DNA of 64,000 nt from Boswellia sacra (taxonomy: Eukaryota; Streptophyta; Magnoliopsida; Sapindales; Burseraceae). This document shows, in pieces, positions 48,873 to 61,589 of this stretch (position 1 is its first letter; each line of letters opens with the position of its first letter). A program made the position numbers and the translations under genes. The stretch lies in NCBI GenBank assembly GCA_013180625.2, contig SNVD02016154.1:1-64000 (forward strand). Direction: 5' to 3'. Under the pieces are notes generated by a model. That model was not told the origin of the DNA. It searched no databases and saw only the letters and a list, made by a program, of their open reading frames with translations.

Positions 48873-49871
48873 ATAGTTGGCATACCGAGGCTAAAATTTA
48901 TTCCAAATTAAATTAAAGTCAAAATGAAGCTTCTCAAAGATCTATTCTAATCAAGTAATTGTTTTGTTCAATACTGCAAGCGTATGTGTCCTTTCTCACA
49001 TGTAGCCCAACATGCCTTTCCCTCATTTGAAGGTCTATCACTCTTAAATTCATTTTAACGTGCAACCATGGATACTCATTGAATAAGCAATTCATTGAAC
49101 ATCATAAAGAAAGCCACTAAGTAGCTTAGTTAAAGGGTTGGTTTGAGATGGTTGTTTCCATTGATGGCCAAATGTGTGCAAAACAATTTAATTATTTTTT
49201 TATTTGTTCTATTCAACTTTAAGTAATTTGAGTACTAAATTATTATTTTAATTGATTATTTACTCTTCTAGTTTTGTTGTTGAACCCATGACTAGATAAA
49301 AATGCATACTATCCTCGATATAAATGCCATGTTTCTCACAAGATTACAGTGTAGTCAAGTGGTCACATTTTTTTAAGGAATTGTGAGGAAATTTACAATT
49401 TAATTTATAATCTTTCCTTAAATAGTGCAGAATTGCAAAGGAACTTACGAGTTCGAACTTGTATCAAAGGTACTGTTTCTTTCTTTTATCATTTTAATTA
49501 CATCAACTCAACATTATTGTGTGCTCTTGCTAAACTGAGTTACGTATGAAATCTTATGTCTCTTTAAAACTTATTATACTATTATATTAATTTGTTGCAT
49601 TTTGTTTGGTTATTGATTTGATTTTTGTTAGAGTAGAAGCATCAAATTATATGGAAAATTTTATTAGTTAAATACATTAAGAATCCTGTCAACTAGTTAA
49701 TATTATAAAGCAAAATTGTAATTTCATGAATAAATTAAATGTTTAACTCAAAATTAATTAATAAATGAAATTATCTATTTTTAATAATTATTATTAATTA
49801 TTTTTTCTAATTTCTAAATATGTGTTTCTTTAATTTTATGGATCTAACAAAAAAATCCATGACTTACTAGA

Positions 49872-52800
49872 ATGGATAAATCTTGGATCTCATTTGATAG
49901 AAGATCAAAAGAATATGATGATGGTGTTGAGAGCTTTATAAAGTTTGCATTACTGAATGCAAAAGACCCAAATTACATTCCTTGTCCTTGCTTGAAATGT
50001 GGGAATATGAGAAATTAAACTGCCATGGAATTGAAAAATCATTTGTTCTTCGAATTGATCAAAGTTATCACAATTGGTTTTTTTCATGGGGAACAACTTG
50101 TCAAGGATCCTGCAACTAGCAGAAATATGCGGATTGTAAAAGAACCTGAACTTGAATCTATTGCAAACACTATTGAGATGGTTCAAGATATTCAGGATGA
50201 TTATGAAAGCAATCCTGAAGCATTTGAGAAATTACTTGAGGATGCTGAGAAACCATTATATCCAGGATGTACAAAGTCCAAAAAGTTATCTACCTTGGTA
50301 GAACTATTCAATTTGAAAGCAAAATATGGATGGTCAGATCAAAGTCTCACAGCGTTACTTCAATTGTTATCAGAACTTCTTCCAGACAACAATGAGATGC
50401 CAAAATCTATTTATGAAGCAAAAAAAGCTTTAAATGCCTTGGGTATGGAGTATGAGAAGATACATGCATGTCCAAATGATTGTATCTTATATAGAAAAGA
50501 GCATCAAGATAAAACCTCTTGCCCCACTTGCGGACTGTCAAGATGGAAGGTAACTACGAAATCAAATGTTAATAAAACAAGGGTTCCTGCGAAGGTTTTA
50601 TGATACTTCCCACCTATTCCATAGTTTAAAAGAATGTTTCGTAGTTTTGAAAATGCAAAAAATCTAGCATGGCATGCAAGTCAAAGAGAAGTTGATGGTC
50701 AATTACGTCATCCAACAGATACGCCATCATGGAAGCTAATAGATTTTTTATCGCCTAATTTTGCTGTTGAACCTAAAAACCTACGACTTGCTATTTTTGC
50801 AGATGGAATTAATCCGTATAAATCTATGAGTAGTAGATACAGTTGTTGGCCAGTTATGATGATAATTTATAACCTTCCACCATGGTTATGCATGAAAAGA
50901 AAATTTGTCATGCTTACATTGTTAATCTTAGGTCCTAAGCAACCTCGTAATGATATTGATGTATATTTGGCTCCATTGATTGATGATCTTAAATTATTGT
51001 GGGAGGTGGGTGTTGAAGCTTATGATGCATACTTGAAACAATCCTTCACTTTAAAAGCTGTTTAACTTTGGACTATTAATGATTTTCCTGCATATGGAAA
51101 TTTGGCTGGTTGTCCTGTAAAAAGGTATAATGCTTGCCCAATTTGTGGTGAACAAACATATTCTTGTCGTTTGAAATATAGTAAGAAAATGTCATTTACC
51201 AGACATAGAAGATTTTTACATCGCTTTCATCCATATCGTTATAAAAAAAAAAAGCTTTCAATGGTCAACAAGAATTTGCAACCCATCCAGAACCATTAAG
51301 TGGAGAGGAGGTGTTAAAAAAAGTATCAAGTTTAAATGTCTCATGGGGAAAGAAAAATGTAAATCATCGTTCTACTAAGGGTGACTCTCAAAGTTATTGG
51401 AAGAAGAAATCCATATTCTTTGACCTAGAATATTGGAAGTCATTGTATGTTTGACATGTACTTGATGTTATGCATGTTGAAAAAAATGTATGTGATAGTC
51501 TTATAGGCACATTATTGGGCATCGATGGAAAATCAAAAGATGGACTTTCAACTCGTATGGATCTTGTGGACATGGGTTTACGAAGTGAGTTGGCACCACA
51601 AATTATTAATAATCGTACCTACCTACCTCCAGCATCATATACATTGTCTAGAGAAGAAAAAAGAAGATTTTGTAAAACATTATCAGAGGTCAAGGTTCCT
51701 GATAGTTATGCTTCAAATATAAGAAATTGTGTCTCCATGCAAGATCTCAAACTTTATGGTTTGAAGTCTCATGATTGTCATGTTCTCATGCAACAATTAA
51801 TTCCTTTGGCTATATGAGCATTATTACCTAAGCATGTGAGGTATGCTATAACAAAGTTTTGCATCTTTTTAAATGTTCTGTGCAACAAGGTTGTAGATGT
51901 TTCCAAACTTGAGCAAATATAACATGATCTTGTCACAACATTATGTTTGCTTGAGAAGTTCTTTCCACCATCATTTTTTGATATCATGATTCACTTAACA
52001 GGTCACCTTGTTAGAGAAGTTAAACTTTGTGGGTCAGTTTACTTACGATGGATGTACCCATTTGAAAGATATATGAAAGTACTAAAGGGATATGTTAGGA
52101 ATTACAATAAACCAGAGGGTTGCATTGCTTAATCATACATTGTCGAAGAAGCTGTAGAGTTTTGTAAAGAGTATCTATCTGGCTTGGATACAATTGAAAT
52201 TCCTTCTAGAAAGAATTTATATGATTATGCATATCCAAGTTCTACTGTTGTGATGGTGCCCCGTGATCAATTAATGCAAGCACACCTTTATATCCTAGAA
52301 AACACAAAAGATGTTCAACCATACGTCAAGTTAGTATTAAATATTTCACTGTTCTTTATTCCTTTTTTTTTTTTTAAATTTACAATGACAATTTTCTAAG
52401 CATGTTCTTATCACTTTTTCATGACAGGGAGCATACGGAGCAATTGAAAGCACAAAATCCAAAAAAGTCTAGAAGGCAGCAATGGCTACAAGTTGAACAT
52501 AATCGTACCTTTATATCTTGGTTACAATGTAAAGTAAGCAAATTTCATTCTATATTGTACTCTATGCATTGACAATAATAGCTAACATGCACTTTCTCAC
52601 AGTAATCATTTGTGTTTTAGGTTGAGCAACAATTAAGTAATCAAAGAAGTAGCATTTTTGAATCCCTTAGGTTGATTGCAAATGGACCTCAACCTGATGT
52701 GATAAAACATTCTGCGTATGTGATCAATGGTTGTTGATTTTACACCAAAGAGTTAGACAATTCAAGAGTTGTTCAAAATAGTGGGGTTACCTTAGTGGCG

Positions 52801-53265
52801 AAGACGATGCAAATTTATGGTGCCAAGGATAAGAATCCTATGTTTACAGATATGTCCTTTTATGGTGTAATCCAAGAGATTTGGGAGCTTGATTATAATA
52901 AATTTCGAATTCTTAAATGTGATTGGGTTGAAAATAGTATTAGTGTCAAAGTTGATGAGTTTGGATTTGTACAAGTTGATCTTCATCGAATAGGACATAA
53001 AACAAATTCTTTCATTTTGGCTTCTCAAGCAAAGCAAGTGTTTTATGTTGAAGACCAATTTGATTCAAGATGGTCAATTGTTTGTGAACCTTCTAAAAGG
53101 GTTTTTATGGATGACTCAGATGAAGATGACTTGGAAGACATCAATGTTGATCAACAATATGCCGCTAGTGTATTATCATGCATTCACTCATTTGATATTA
53201 TGGATGAGAATGAGCCTGCCTATACAAGAGCTGATTGTGAGGGTACTTGGGTGCAAAATTCATGA
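49872..53265 (+). pseudogene. CACTA TNP2 transposase, decayed
   Basis: The ATG at 49872 opens a transposase-associated domain (MDKSWISFDRRSKEYDDGVE, CPCLKCGN), stopped early at about 50017. The frame resumes with NDCILYRKEH...CPTCGLSRWK, a zinc-finger-like part. The Transposase_21 core follows (about 50630-51290) with ADGINPYKSMSSRYSCWPV, YNLPPWLCMK and NDIDVYLAPLIDDLK. Next come HVEKNVCDSLIGTLLGIDGK, a DUF4218 region (HLTGHLVREV..., YVRNYNKPEGCIA) and, after two short introns near 52333 and 52534, a DUF4216 region (GVIQEIWELDY to SIVCEP). Stops at about 50602, 51062, 51452 and 51815 make it non-functional. The domain order is typical for plant TNP2. Confidence 0.88.
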
Positions 53266-53437
53266 TAGAAGTTCATAAAAGTATGCTCTGAATATTAATA
53301 TTTGTTATCATTATCAATTGCATTTTCTTGTTTTGTAATCTTGATCTTTGTAAGTACTAATCTCTTTATATCGTTAGTTTTCTATTTTTTTTAAATTAAT
53401 CAAAACTAATCCTTTTTGTTCTTATTTTATAGGTTTT

Positions 53438-56400
53438 ATGGATGCACCACCGCCTTCAAAAGAACATGGTTCACCTTCATTGCACATAGAAACAAATGAA
53501 GAGAAAAGGAAACCTAAAGGTTCGACTCAATTAAGTCATATTGTGAAAGCAAGAAGCCTTAGGAAGAGACTACCTATTGAGTTTAATATCAATGGCCAAG
53601 CAGTTGGTAATGGAGCAGCAAAATTTAAAAGCTTTCTAGGAGTGACCACTTGTAAAAATGTCCCAATTATATATGATAGTTCGTTTAATGTCCCAAGAGA
53701 GAAAAAAGAAAAATTATGGCAAATTATTAAGGTATGAACCAACTAATTTTTAATTAAACAATTATTGATGTTTTCTTTCTACAATAACTTATATTTGTTT
53801 CATGTAGATGACATATGAGATTGATGAAGATCGGAAAAAGTATGTGTTGTCTTCATGCCCTGACAAGTGGAGAACATTTAAGAACAACCTAACATCAAAG
53901 TTTATTTACCCATTCAAGGATGAACCTGAGATGCTTAAGTGTCCTCCTTATAATTACATCCTACAAGAAGATTGGGATAGATTTGTTAAAGATCGATTAT
54001 CCCTAGAATTTTTGGTAGTATTATATACTTAGATTTTAATACTTTCTTGATTTTGCAAATAAACTTAAAGTGATTGCAATTTAATTTATTTTCATTGTAT
54101 TTCATTTTGCAAGAATTAAGAGGAAAACAACAAGTTCATCGAAAGCAAAATAAAATTGATCATTGTATTTCAAGATTGGGTTATGCAGGCTTAGAGAAGC
54201 AAATTGTAGTACTCTTGTCAATTAAGTTTATTTGAATTATTAATAGTTTTAGGATTTTTATACCTTTATCTTTTTAATGTTTGCAGCAAAAAGTGAGTGG
54301 CAATGATGAAGAAATTCCTCGTTGGGACTTATGGAAAGCTACACGTAAGAGCAAGAAGAGAGAATATATCAATGCTGAAGCTAAAAGGAAGGCTGAGAAA
54401 ATAGTACGTTTAGATGTATTTAAAATTTTCATTTATAATGATGCTACAAAAACAAACAAAAAACTAATAGTAGTCTTTTATTTCTTTCGTAGGATGAGTT
54501 GAAAGAGACACATGAGGTAAATGGTGTACCCCTTCCAGAAGGTGAAGACATCCTTACCATGACATTGGGGTCTCATGAACATTAGGGTCGTACACGAGGT
54601 AAAGGACATGGAGTTGCACCATCTGTGTACTTAGGAAGAAAAAAACGGAAGCCTTTGTCCTTCAATATTGATAAGCTCATTGAGGAAAAAATGGAAAGAA
54701 TTATAAATGAGACTGTGGAGTGAAAAGTTGAAGAAAGAAGGAAAGAATATGACTTTCTAAACCAACAAGAGAAAGAGCAATCTGAGAATGCAAGTTGCTC
54801 TAAAGGATATCAAATGTTTTACCATCAAGAAATGCTAGTTAAACCTTCACAAGAGGTATCTTACATATAACGTTAACTTTTATTTTTTATTAACTTTGGA
54901 AATGCATTAACTTTATTTATGTTAACATAGGGTATTAAATGCAAACTAGCTTTGGAGAATGTTAATAATATTGTTACGATTGGCATGATGTTCAAAAACA
55001 AATGAACCCAATGCGGTTGTTCATGGCATTCCATTAGCTTCTACTGATGTGCGTGTGGCAATTGAAATTGGCTTGAAAAAAATGCACTTCTCCCCTGTCC
55101 TGTTGGTGATGAGTTGCTTTTTGTTGGTCAAGCAATTAGATCTCATGTAGCTTGGCCTAAACATCTTGTCATTGCATCTAATACTGAGGTAATATTATAG
55201 TTATATTATAGTTTTTTTAATATTCATAATTGAAAATTTTTAAAAATTATTTTTATCCTTACAGTTTTTTATCTTAATACTTTTAGGACTTTGTTAAAGC
55301 CACTGAGAAAATAAAACAATGCTCAATGCCAAGTAGAATGAATTCCATTTTTCGATTTGCTACTGAAGTCATGGAAAAAGATGGAATTTTAAAGTTGTAT
55401 TTTGATCAAGATATCTTTGGCTTGGAGTTTGGATCAATGTATATAATGAGAGATGACATCATACAATTTTGTTAAATGAAAAAGATTTCAGTTACGACAA
55501 TAATAGTTTACATGAGGTATGATAAACATTAATTATTGTGTATTACATATAATGAATTTTTATCTATCATGGATATTCATCGAACATTAATTATTTTTTT
55601 CATAGGCTACTTTATGAGAAGTTGAAGGAGCAACAATTGGACAAAAGATATAAATTTGGTAATCCTTCTACATTTTCAAATGTATCGGCACAACATAATG
55701 CTGAAAGAGCTCGTGAACTTGTGTTAAGAATGAAACAACTTGATGTCCATCAAGTTCTAATCTTTCCATATATTACTGAGTAAGTTTTCTATTAATTTTT
55801 ATGTACTTTTAAATGGTAAATGAGAAATTTCATAACATTCATATTATTCTATTACATGAATTTTATTTATAGGGGACATTGGATGTTAGTAGTTATAGAT
55901 CCACACCGTTGTCAAGCATACTTCTTGGATCCACTTGGCCATGATCCTCGTACAGATTTAAAGGAATTTGTTCATTTGTAAGTTCTTATAGCCTTAGTAA
56001 ATTAGATATCATAATTTATCAAGTTAACTTATCTATGTAGTTGAATTTTGATAATGTAGTGCTTTTAAGATCTATTGTGTAGAGTGTGGTAGTCGGAAAA
56101 GCATAAATTAGAAGACTGTCAATGTATAAGCATTAGTTTTCTTGAAAAATATTATTTTTAAATATTCTGATTATATACCTTGTTGTGTAATGCCCTCGAC
56201 AACCAACAAATGTTGAGTGTGGTACTATGTTTTGGCATATATAAAGAGATTGTTACTGATCTTAGTGGATTTTGTAAGAATAAGGTAATTTTAGATTTGT
56301 GTTTAAATTGAAATCATCCATATTTAGATGTAATCTTTAAAATTGTTATTTTTTGTTTATAGTTTGCTAGAGCAGAAAGTTATGACCAAGAAGCGATTGA

Positions 56401-56462
56401 TGAGATTAGATGCGAGTGGGCGGAGTATCTATGGAAGTTTTGTTTCATTTATAATAGTATAT
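53438..56462 (+). pseudogene. Second CACTA gene: Ptta/En/Spm-type N-part plus Ulp1 (C48) protease
   Basis: ATG at 53438. The N-terminal exons (53438-53731, about 53809-54012, 54287-54401, from 54493) give KARSLRKRLPIEFNINGQAV, DKWRTFKNNLTSKFIYPFKD and KATRKSKKREYINAEAKRKA, the plant transposase PF03004-like pattern. Later exons, separated by short GT-AG introns, carry a Ulp1-type core: GHWMLVVIDP (catalytic His, about 55880), AYFLDPLGHD (Asp, about 55926) and CPRQPTNVECG (Gln/Cys, about 56196-56220), then EIRCEWAEYLWKF. Stops at about 54583 and 54721, and others, suggest decay. The protease triad residues themselves are still visible. The family cleaves SUMO; activity here is unlikely. Confidence 0.78.
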
Positions 56463-57617
56463 GGTATGTATATTATTAATAATTTGATATTATACTCGTG
56501 AATTTTGGTGGTTCATATATCTTCTTAATTTTTTGTTTGAATTACAAATAATTTCGGTTGCAAAATATTTTGAAGGAGTCATAGTGAAAGTGCTACATTT
56601 TGCATCTTTTTGAAAGAAATCATGCCTGTTATGATTTCAATACCATGCAATAGGTAAATCTAGCTACTTTTTGCAATTATAGATTTCTTTTTTTTCTTTT
56701 GTTATTATAATTTTTATAAGATAGTTAGTAACCATATATTTTTTCTTTACTCTTTTAATTTTTTTTTCTTGTTGTTGTTTTGTTACTTTTTTGGTAAAAA
56801 TGTCTTATTGTTTTGCAGTTTTTGGAAGGAATCGTGGTGAAAGTTCTATAATTTTGCAATTTTTTCAAAGGAATCATTCTTGTTGATGAAGCACTACTTT
56901 ACTTTGAAGATTTTGTTGTTTACTTTGGTTGTAATGAAATTTGTATATAGATATGTGGTTTTATATACTTGTGGCTATTAATTTAGATTTATGGATTTGT
57001 TCTCTATGTACCTACGAGTTTCAATATCTAATATATAAATTAGAGCAGCATCTATGATATTTTAAAAAAATAATTTAAATTTTTTTAACAAAAAAATTGA
57101 TAAGATGACGGTTGGAAACAACAATGCTGTCATTATATAAACATTTTAATTTTACAAAGATGAGTGTTGTTTAGAAAAAGTTGTCATTGCATCTGCACTA
57201 TGAAGACACTTTAAACATAAAATGATCACAGTTGTTTTAAAAACTGTCATCGTATATGTGCAAAAAGATAAGTGTTTAAAACTGTCATCGTTTTGAAGCA
57301 CCCCTACGATGTCAGGCGCATAGATTAGGGTTTCAAAATGTTATCATTGTCTCATTTCAGCACTCATCGATGAGTGTTTTTGTAGTAGTGATGTTTTAAA
57401 AAAAAATTGAAAATTTACATATTTGAAAATTGTATTTCAATTTAAATTCATAGATTTAAATAATTTATTTTTTAAATTAATCAAGAAATATTGTGTTACT
57501 CTTAAAACCTTTTGTGCAATCCATATAAATTTCTTCGAAGAGAATAACTGTTGGTGTCAACATGCATGTGCCATGCACATGTTATTTTGTACAACTTGTG
57601 ATAAAACTAGAATATTA

Positions 57618-58410
57618 TGTTGATTCCTATTTTACTGTTTCTAGAAGAATATTATATGAAGTATTTGGTTTACAATAAATATCTTCTTAGATTAGGATAT
57701 CGTTTCTTGTATCCTAATTAAAATAGGAGAATATTTATTTGCGTCCTAATTCCTTTAGGATTTTAATTATATCTCTTCCTATTATATTTCTCCTTATCCT
57801 AATATGATTTTGATTAAAATTTTTACAAGATTCCAAGTAGATTTTGTCCAGGCATACCACTATATATACCGTTATATTCTCATAACGAAAAAGGTGGTGT
57901 GTTGTGTGAGTTTAGGTTTCGGCATTCCAAGAATTAAAGAGGAGAGCTTTAACACAAATAGAAATGTCTCTTTGATTTGATTTTATGAGTGTTTTATTCA
58001 TGTATGAGAGGTTGTAATCGTACATGAATTGTTGATTAGGTCTGTGTGATTAGTAGACAATTGAGAGAACTTGCGAGTTAAGTGTTTATGTAATTCAGTG
58101 TCAGACATCATTGTTATGTACAACTTAACAGTGTGTTGTTAAGTTATCTGTGACAGAGAGTGAGCAGTGTCACTAGAGTTTAAGATCTTGGCGAGATATT
58201 GTTTTACAAAGATTAAGTTAGTGTGTGAGAGTGAGTTAGCACTGTAAAAAATACTAAAGATTGTACAAACAAGAACTTAGTGAATTACAGCTCTATAGCT
58301 GTCCGTGAATGTAGGTTTTATAACCGAACCACGTAAAAAATCCTCCTGTGTTAATTTACGTTACAGTTTACTGTTATATTTCTTATAACTGCATACTTCC
58401 AGAACTTACA
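57618..58410 (+). mobile_element. Solo-LTR-like block of a Copia-type element
   Basis: Starts TGTTGATTCC, has a TATA-like CTATATATACC at about 57859, and ends with a T-rich tail ATACTTCCAGAACTTACA (TG...CA). No PBS, internal domain or second LTR is next to it. A matching 5-bp target duplication was not found, so the limits are uncertain. Confidence 0.5.
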
Positions 58411-59816
58411 ATAACAAATAAATTATTACATTAATGGGAAATTAATAGTATTGAAAATTAGAATAGCTAGTAATTTCTTTTTAATTTTTTTCATAGAAAT
58501 ATATAATGATAATTTCGTAATGGTGTTGGATAAATATTGAACTGGTTGTAGCAATATATAATTGAAATGTATTCTTTTAGATTGTGATTTGTGATTCAAA
58601 GCCCATATCAATTTGTTAGTGAATGAGTTTATCTCAAATTTGATAATTATCATGTACATATGAATTTGATCTTGCGGGTAAGTATTCAATTCCTTTAAAA
58701 GAAAAAGATTGCAGATATATATAAAGTTCAAAATTTTTGCACTTTAAGCTAGAACTCATGCATGTAAGTTTGACAAGTTACACATAAATGTTCTCCTAAT
58801 TAGTGTAGAAAATTAAAATATAGTATTGCTATGTAGTTGTCTGTTAGTTTGAATTAAATTTATTTTGAATCAAAAATTAATTTTTGTAAATTTAAATTGA
58901 AATTCTAGGTTAGACTTGGGTTTGTAGCATTTCCAAGAAAATAGAAAAAAATAATGGTAACAAAACGAATGTTTTCTATAAATATTTATTAACTTAACGT
59001 GAATACAATTATGTAGTTATCATATACATAATACAGTGTTTAAGCCTTAACAAACTAACTAATATCAAATTAATTAATTAACATGAATAATTAACTACCT
59101 AAAATCATACATGAACCACAAAATTATTAACATGAATAATTAACTCTCTAACATTATACATGAACCATAAAATTGTCTTCAAACTGCAAAAAAGGAAGAA
59201 ATAGTTGTATTTCTAACTGATCAACCACACTAATATATCATTTTTCTATCTTGCATTAATGTTTAATCCCTCCTTAATAAACTATATGTTTAATCCCTTC
59301 TCAACAAACTATCATATTAAGAATTAATCTGTCCTTAACAAACTATCTTATTGGTAACCATTGTTCTTTGCTTTGATTATTTCCCCCATATCTTAAAAAA
59401 AAGTTTTGTAGGCGAAATTTTTTTTAGTTAATTAATTACCAAGAATTATTCACCCAATTGAATTTTTCAACCTATAAAACAAGTGCTTGGACACATAATA
59501 ATCGAGTTATTATCTTGTCATCATTTATTCCTCTCTCATGCAAATAATATATATGGTTCATGTTCAGTCTATTGACATGCAATACCAATATATGCCACAT
59601 GCATGAACAACGAAAATGCCAACTGGTCATCACATTTTGGTTTCTTTTGTTCTCTATCTTCACCCATATATTGGTGTTTTGAGGTGTTATTAATAATTAA
59701 TTGTTAACATGACATTGATTGTTTTGTGTCCGGTAAAATATTATTATGAAATCTTTTGATTATTATATATAATTTGATTTGCGGCATTCTGGTGATAAAG
59801 AGATATTTACTGATAT
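58411..59816. other. AT-rich intergenic DNA with small tandem repeats
   Basis: No coding signal. At about 59083-59175 a ~50-bp unit (AACATGAATAATTAACT ... ATACATGAACCA) occurs twice, and at about 59262-59345 TTAATCCCTYCTYAAYAAAC is repeated. Confidence 0.5.
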
Positions 59817-59824
59817 GTTAATTA

Positions 59825-60614
59825 TAAGGGTGGCAATTCGTGTTTGGGGGTCGTATTCGTGTCGTGTCGAGCTGTGACACAACAAAGATTGACTCAACAC
59901 GAACACAATCCATTTTTATTATTCGTGTCATAAATGGTCAACACGAATATGATACGATTATTAAGTAGGTAACACAATACGACACGCAAACATGAATAAT
60001 GAATGGGTCATATTCGTGTTAAACATGAACAAGACTTGTCTGATATGATTATGACACGTTTACGCGATTGACACGACCCATTTATAGTTATGACACAATT
60101 ATGACACGATTATTACGTGATTATACATTAAAACCAAATTTTGAATGAAAAGGTTATTACGTAATATACAAAATTAAACAAAACTAAATACCAAGAAATA
60201 ATACAAACTTCAATATTTGATTTAGGAAATTAGAAATTAAAGGTGATGTGTCCAGTATCCTTCTAATTTTATTAATATGATAAAATATTATAATTTTTAA
60301 TTTGTATCATTTAATATGTAAAAAAATTATAAAATACTATTCGTGTCAATAATCGTGTTAATCGTGTTTTAATTTATATTCGTGTCAATCCTATTTAATA
60401 TATATGCGTATCATAAATGAATTCATATCATAAATGGAGTCATAATCGTGTTCGTGGGTTGAAGGCACTCAATACGAACACGATATGATTATTAAACAAG
60501 TTGAAAATTCTGACACGAACACGACATGAACACGATTAAGGCAAAGCCAAATCCGCAAATTTTCGTGTCGTGTTGTATCGGATTCGAGTGTCGTGATCTG
60601 AATTACCACCCTTA
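59825..60614. mobile_element. Non-autonomous hAT element, 790 bp
   Basis: Terminal inverted repeats TAAGGGTGGCAATT / TAAGGGTGGTAATT. An 8-bp target duplication, GTTAATTA / GTTAATTG (one mismatch), lies at 59817-59824 and 60615-60622. Both arms carry many CGTGTC/GACACG and ACACGA repeats. No transposase. Confidence 0.88.
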
Positions 60615-60649
60615 GTTAATTGGTATAATATGTAATATAGAGTAAATAT

Positions 60650-61589
60650 CGTAGATAACATTGTTTAAGATGCATCATTGTAATGGAATGTAAAAATACT
60701 TCCACAGATTATGAGTTGCATGTATATAGTTGTCGTGATAATTTATTTCCATAATTGATAAACAATTGAAGCAGGACTCATCTCTATTTTGATCGCCATT
60801 GTAATTATTTTAAACCAAAAAGTTTTGTCTCATCTATTAGTAATTTCTTACTTTGGCTTATCTGTTTAATTCGAAAAATTTCAACCTAAAGATTGAGACC
60901 GAGATCGTGATTGAAGAACATATTTTATGGTACAATTGGGACTTTCTTACAGAAGTTGAGAGCTTTCCAAGACGTCGGTCTACGCTTTGAAGAAAAATTC
61001 AAGCGTCGGTTGTGTTAATAAGTAAGTGCTTGAATACTATTTGCAATAAATGATGATAGATTCTCTTCATGTACTGAAGACAATGATAGGGTTTTCAACA
61101 GAATTGCTATAGTATAACTGCTGTTGTACAGTACAGCAAAAATAAAAATCTTAAATAAATGTAAAAAAATAGTAAATGAGTAAATAAAAGTTCTAAAATT
61201 GTTTTACAACTTTTATTTACTCATTTATAACTTTTATAACTCATTTACGATTTTTATACAATTTTGATTTTTGCTTACTATATAGCAGCTCTACTATAAC
61301 AAAACCCGGTTTTCGAAGGACAAGAAGATTATGAGTGTGTTTGGGATTGCTAGGTTTCTATGTTATGTCTAATGCTTTGCATATATATGGAATTTGCTAT
61401 TTGTGATAAAATTTCCCTAGAAGCAGTTTCTTTTATATTGTGATTTTAGTCCAATTAATTTTAGGCTGAGAAGTTCAGCCTCAATTGTCAAACAAGTTAA
61501 TAATTTTGCTTGCAAATGAAATGTTTAATTTTTCAAGATTAAGCTTATTGCTAGTGAATATTATGCTGTTGTGAAAGTAAAATAAGGTG
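60650..61589 (+). repeat. Detached unit of the plastid-type gene array
   Basis: Aligns with 39640-40300: GATCGCCATTGTAATTATT, CTTTGGCTTATCTGTTTAATT, GTGATTGAAGAACAT, TACAATTGGGACTTT, AGAAGTTGAGAGCTT and TCTTCATGTACTGAAGACAATGAT, then the AAGATTAAGCTT..CTAGTGAATA block at about 61540. The gene itself is not preserved. A foldback MITE interrupts it. Confidence 0.75.
61097..61307. mobile_element. Foldback MITE, about 210 bp
   Basis: Left part CTATAGTATAACTGCTGT and right part GCAGCTCTACTATAAC are inverted. Inner arms AAATGAGTAAATAAAAGTT / AACTTTTATTTACTCATTT are near perfect. GGTTTTC-type direct repeats flank it (61090-61096, 61308-61314). Confidence 0.65.

Larger units (their letters stand above)
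47514..57390 (+). mobile_element. CACTA (En/Spm) DNA transposon, about 9.9 kb
   Basis: Left end CATTACTACAAAAA and right end (reversed) CACTACTACAAAAACACTCA are CACTA-type terminal inverted repeats. A perfect 3-bp target duplication, ATG, flanks it (47511-47513, 57391-57393). The ends are rich in subterminal repeats such as GATGAGTGTT and its inverse, and AATGACACTTGAT or CTGTCATCG variants. Inside are a TNP2 transposase gene and a second gene with a Ulp1 protease domain, both damaged. A SINE and a CA microsatellite lie in the left part. Confidence 0.9.

Noticed and set aside
51778..51987. Minus-strand open frame in the CACTA element
   Set aside because: Antisense of the TNP2/DUF4218 coding region.
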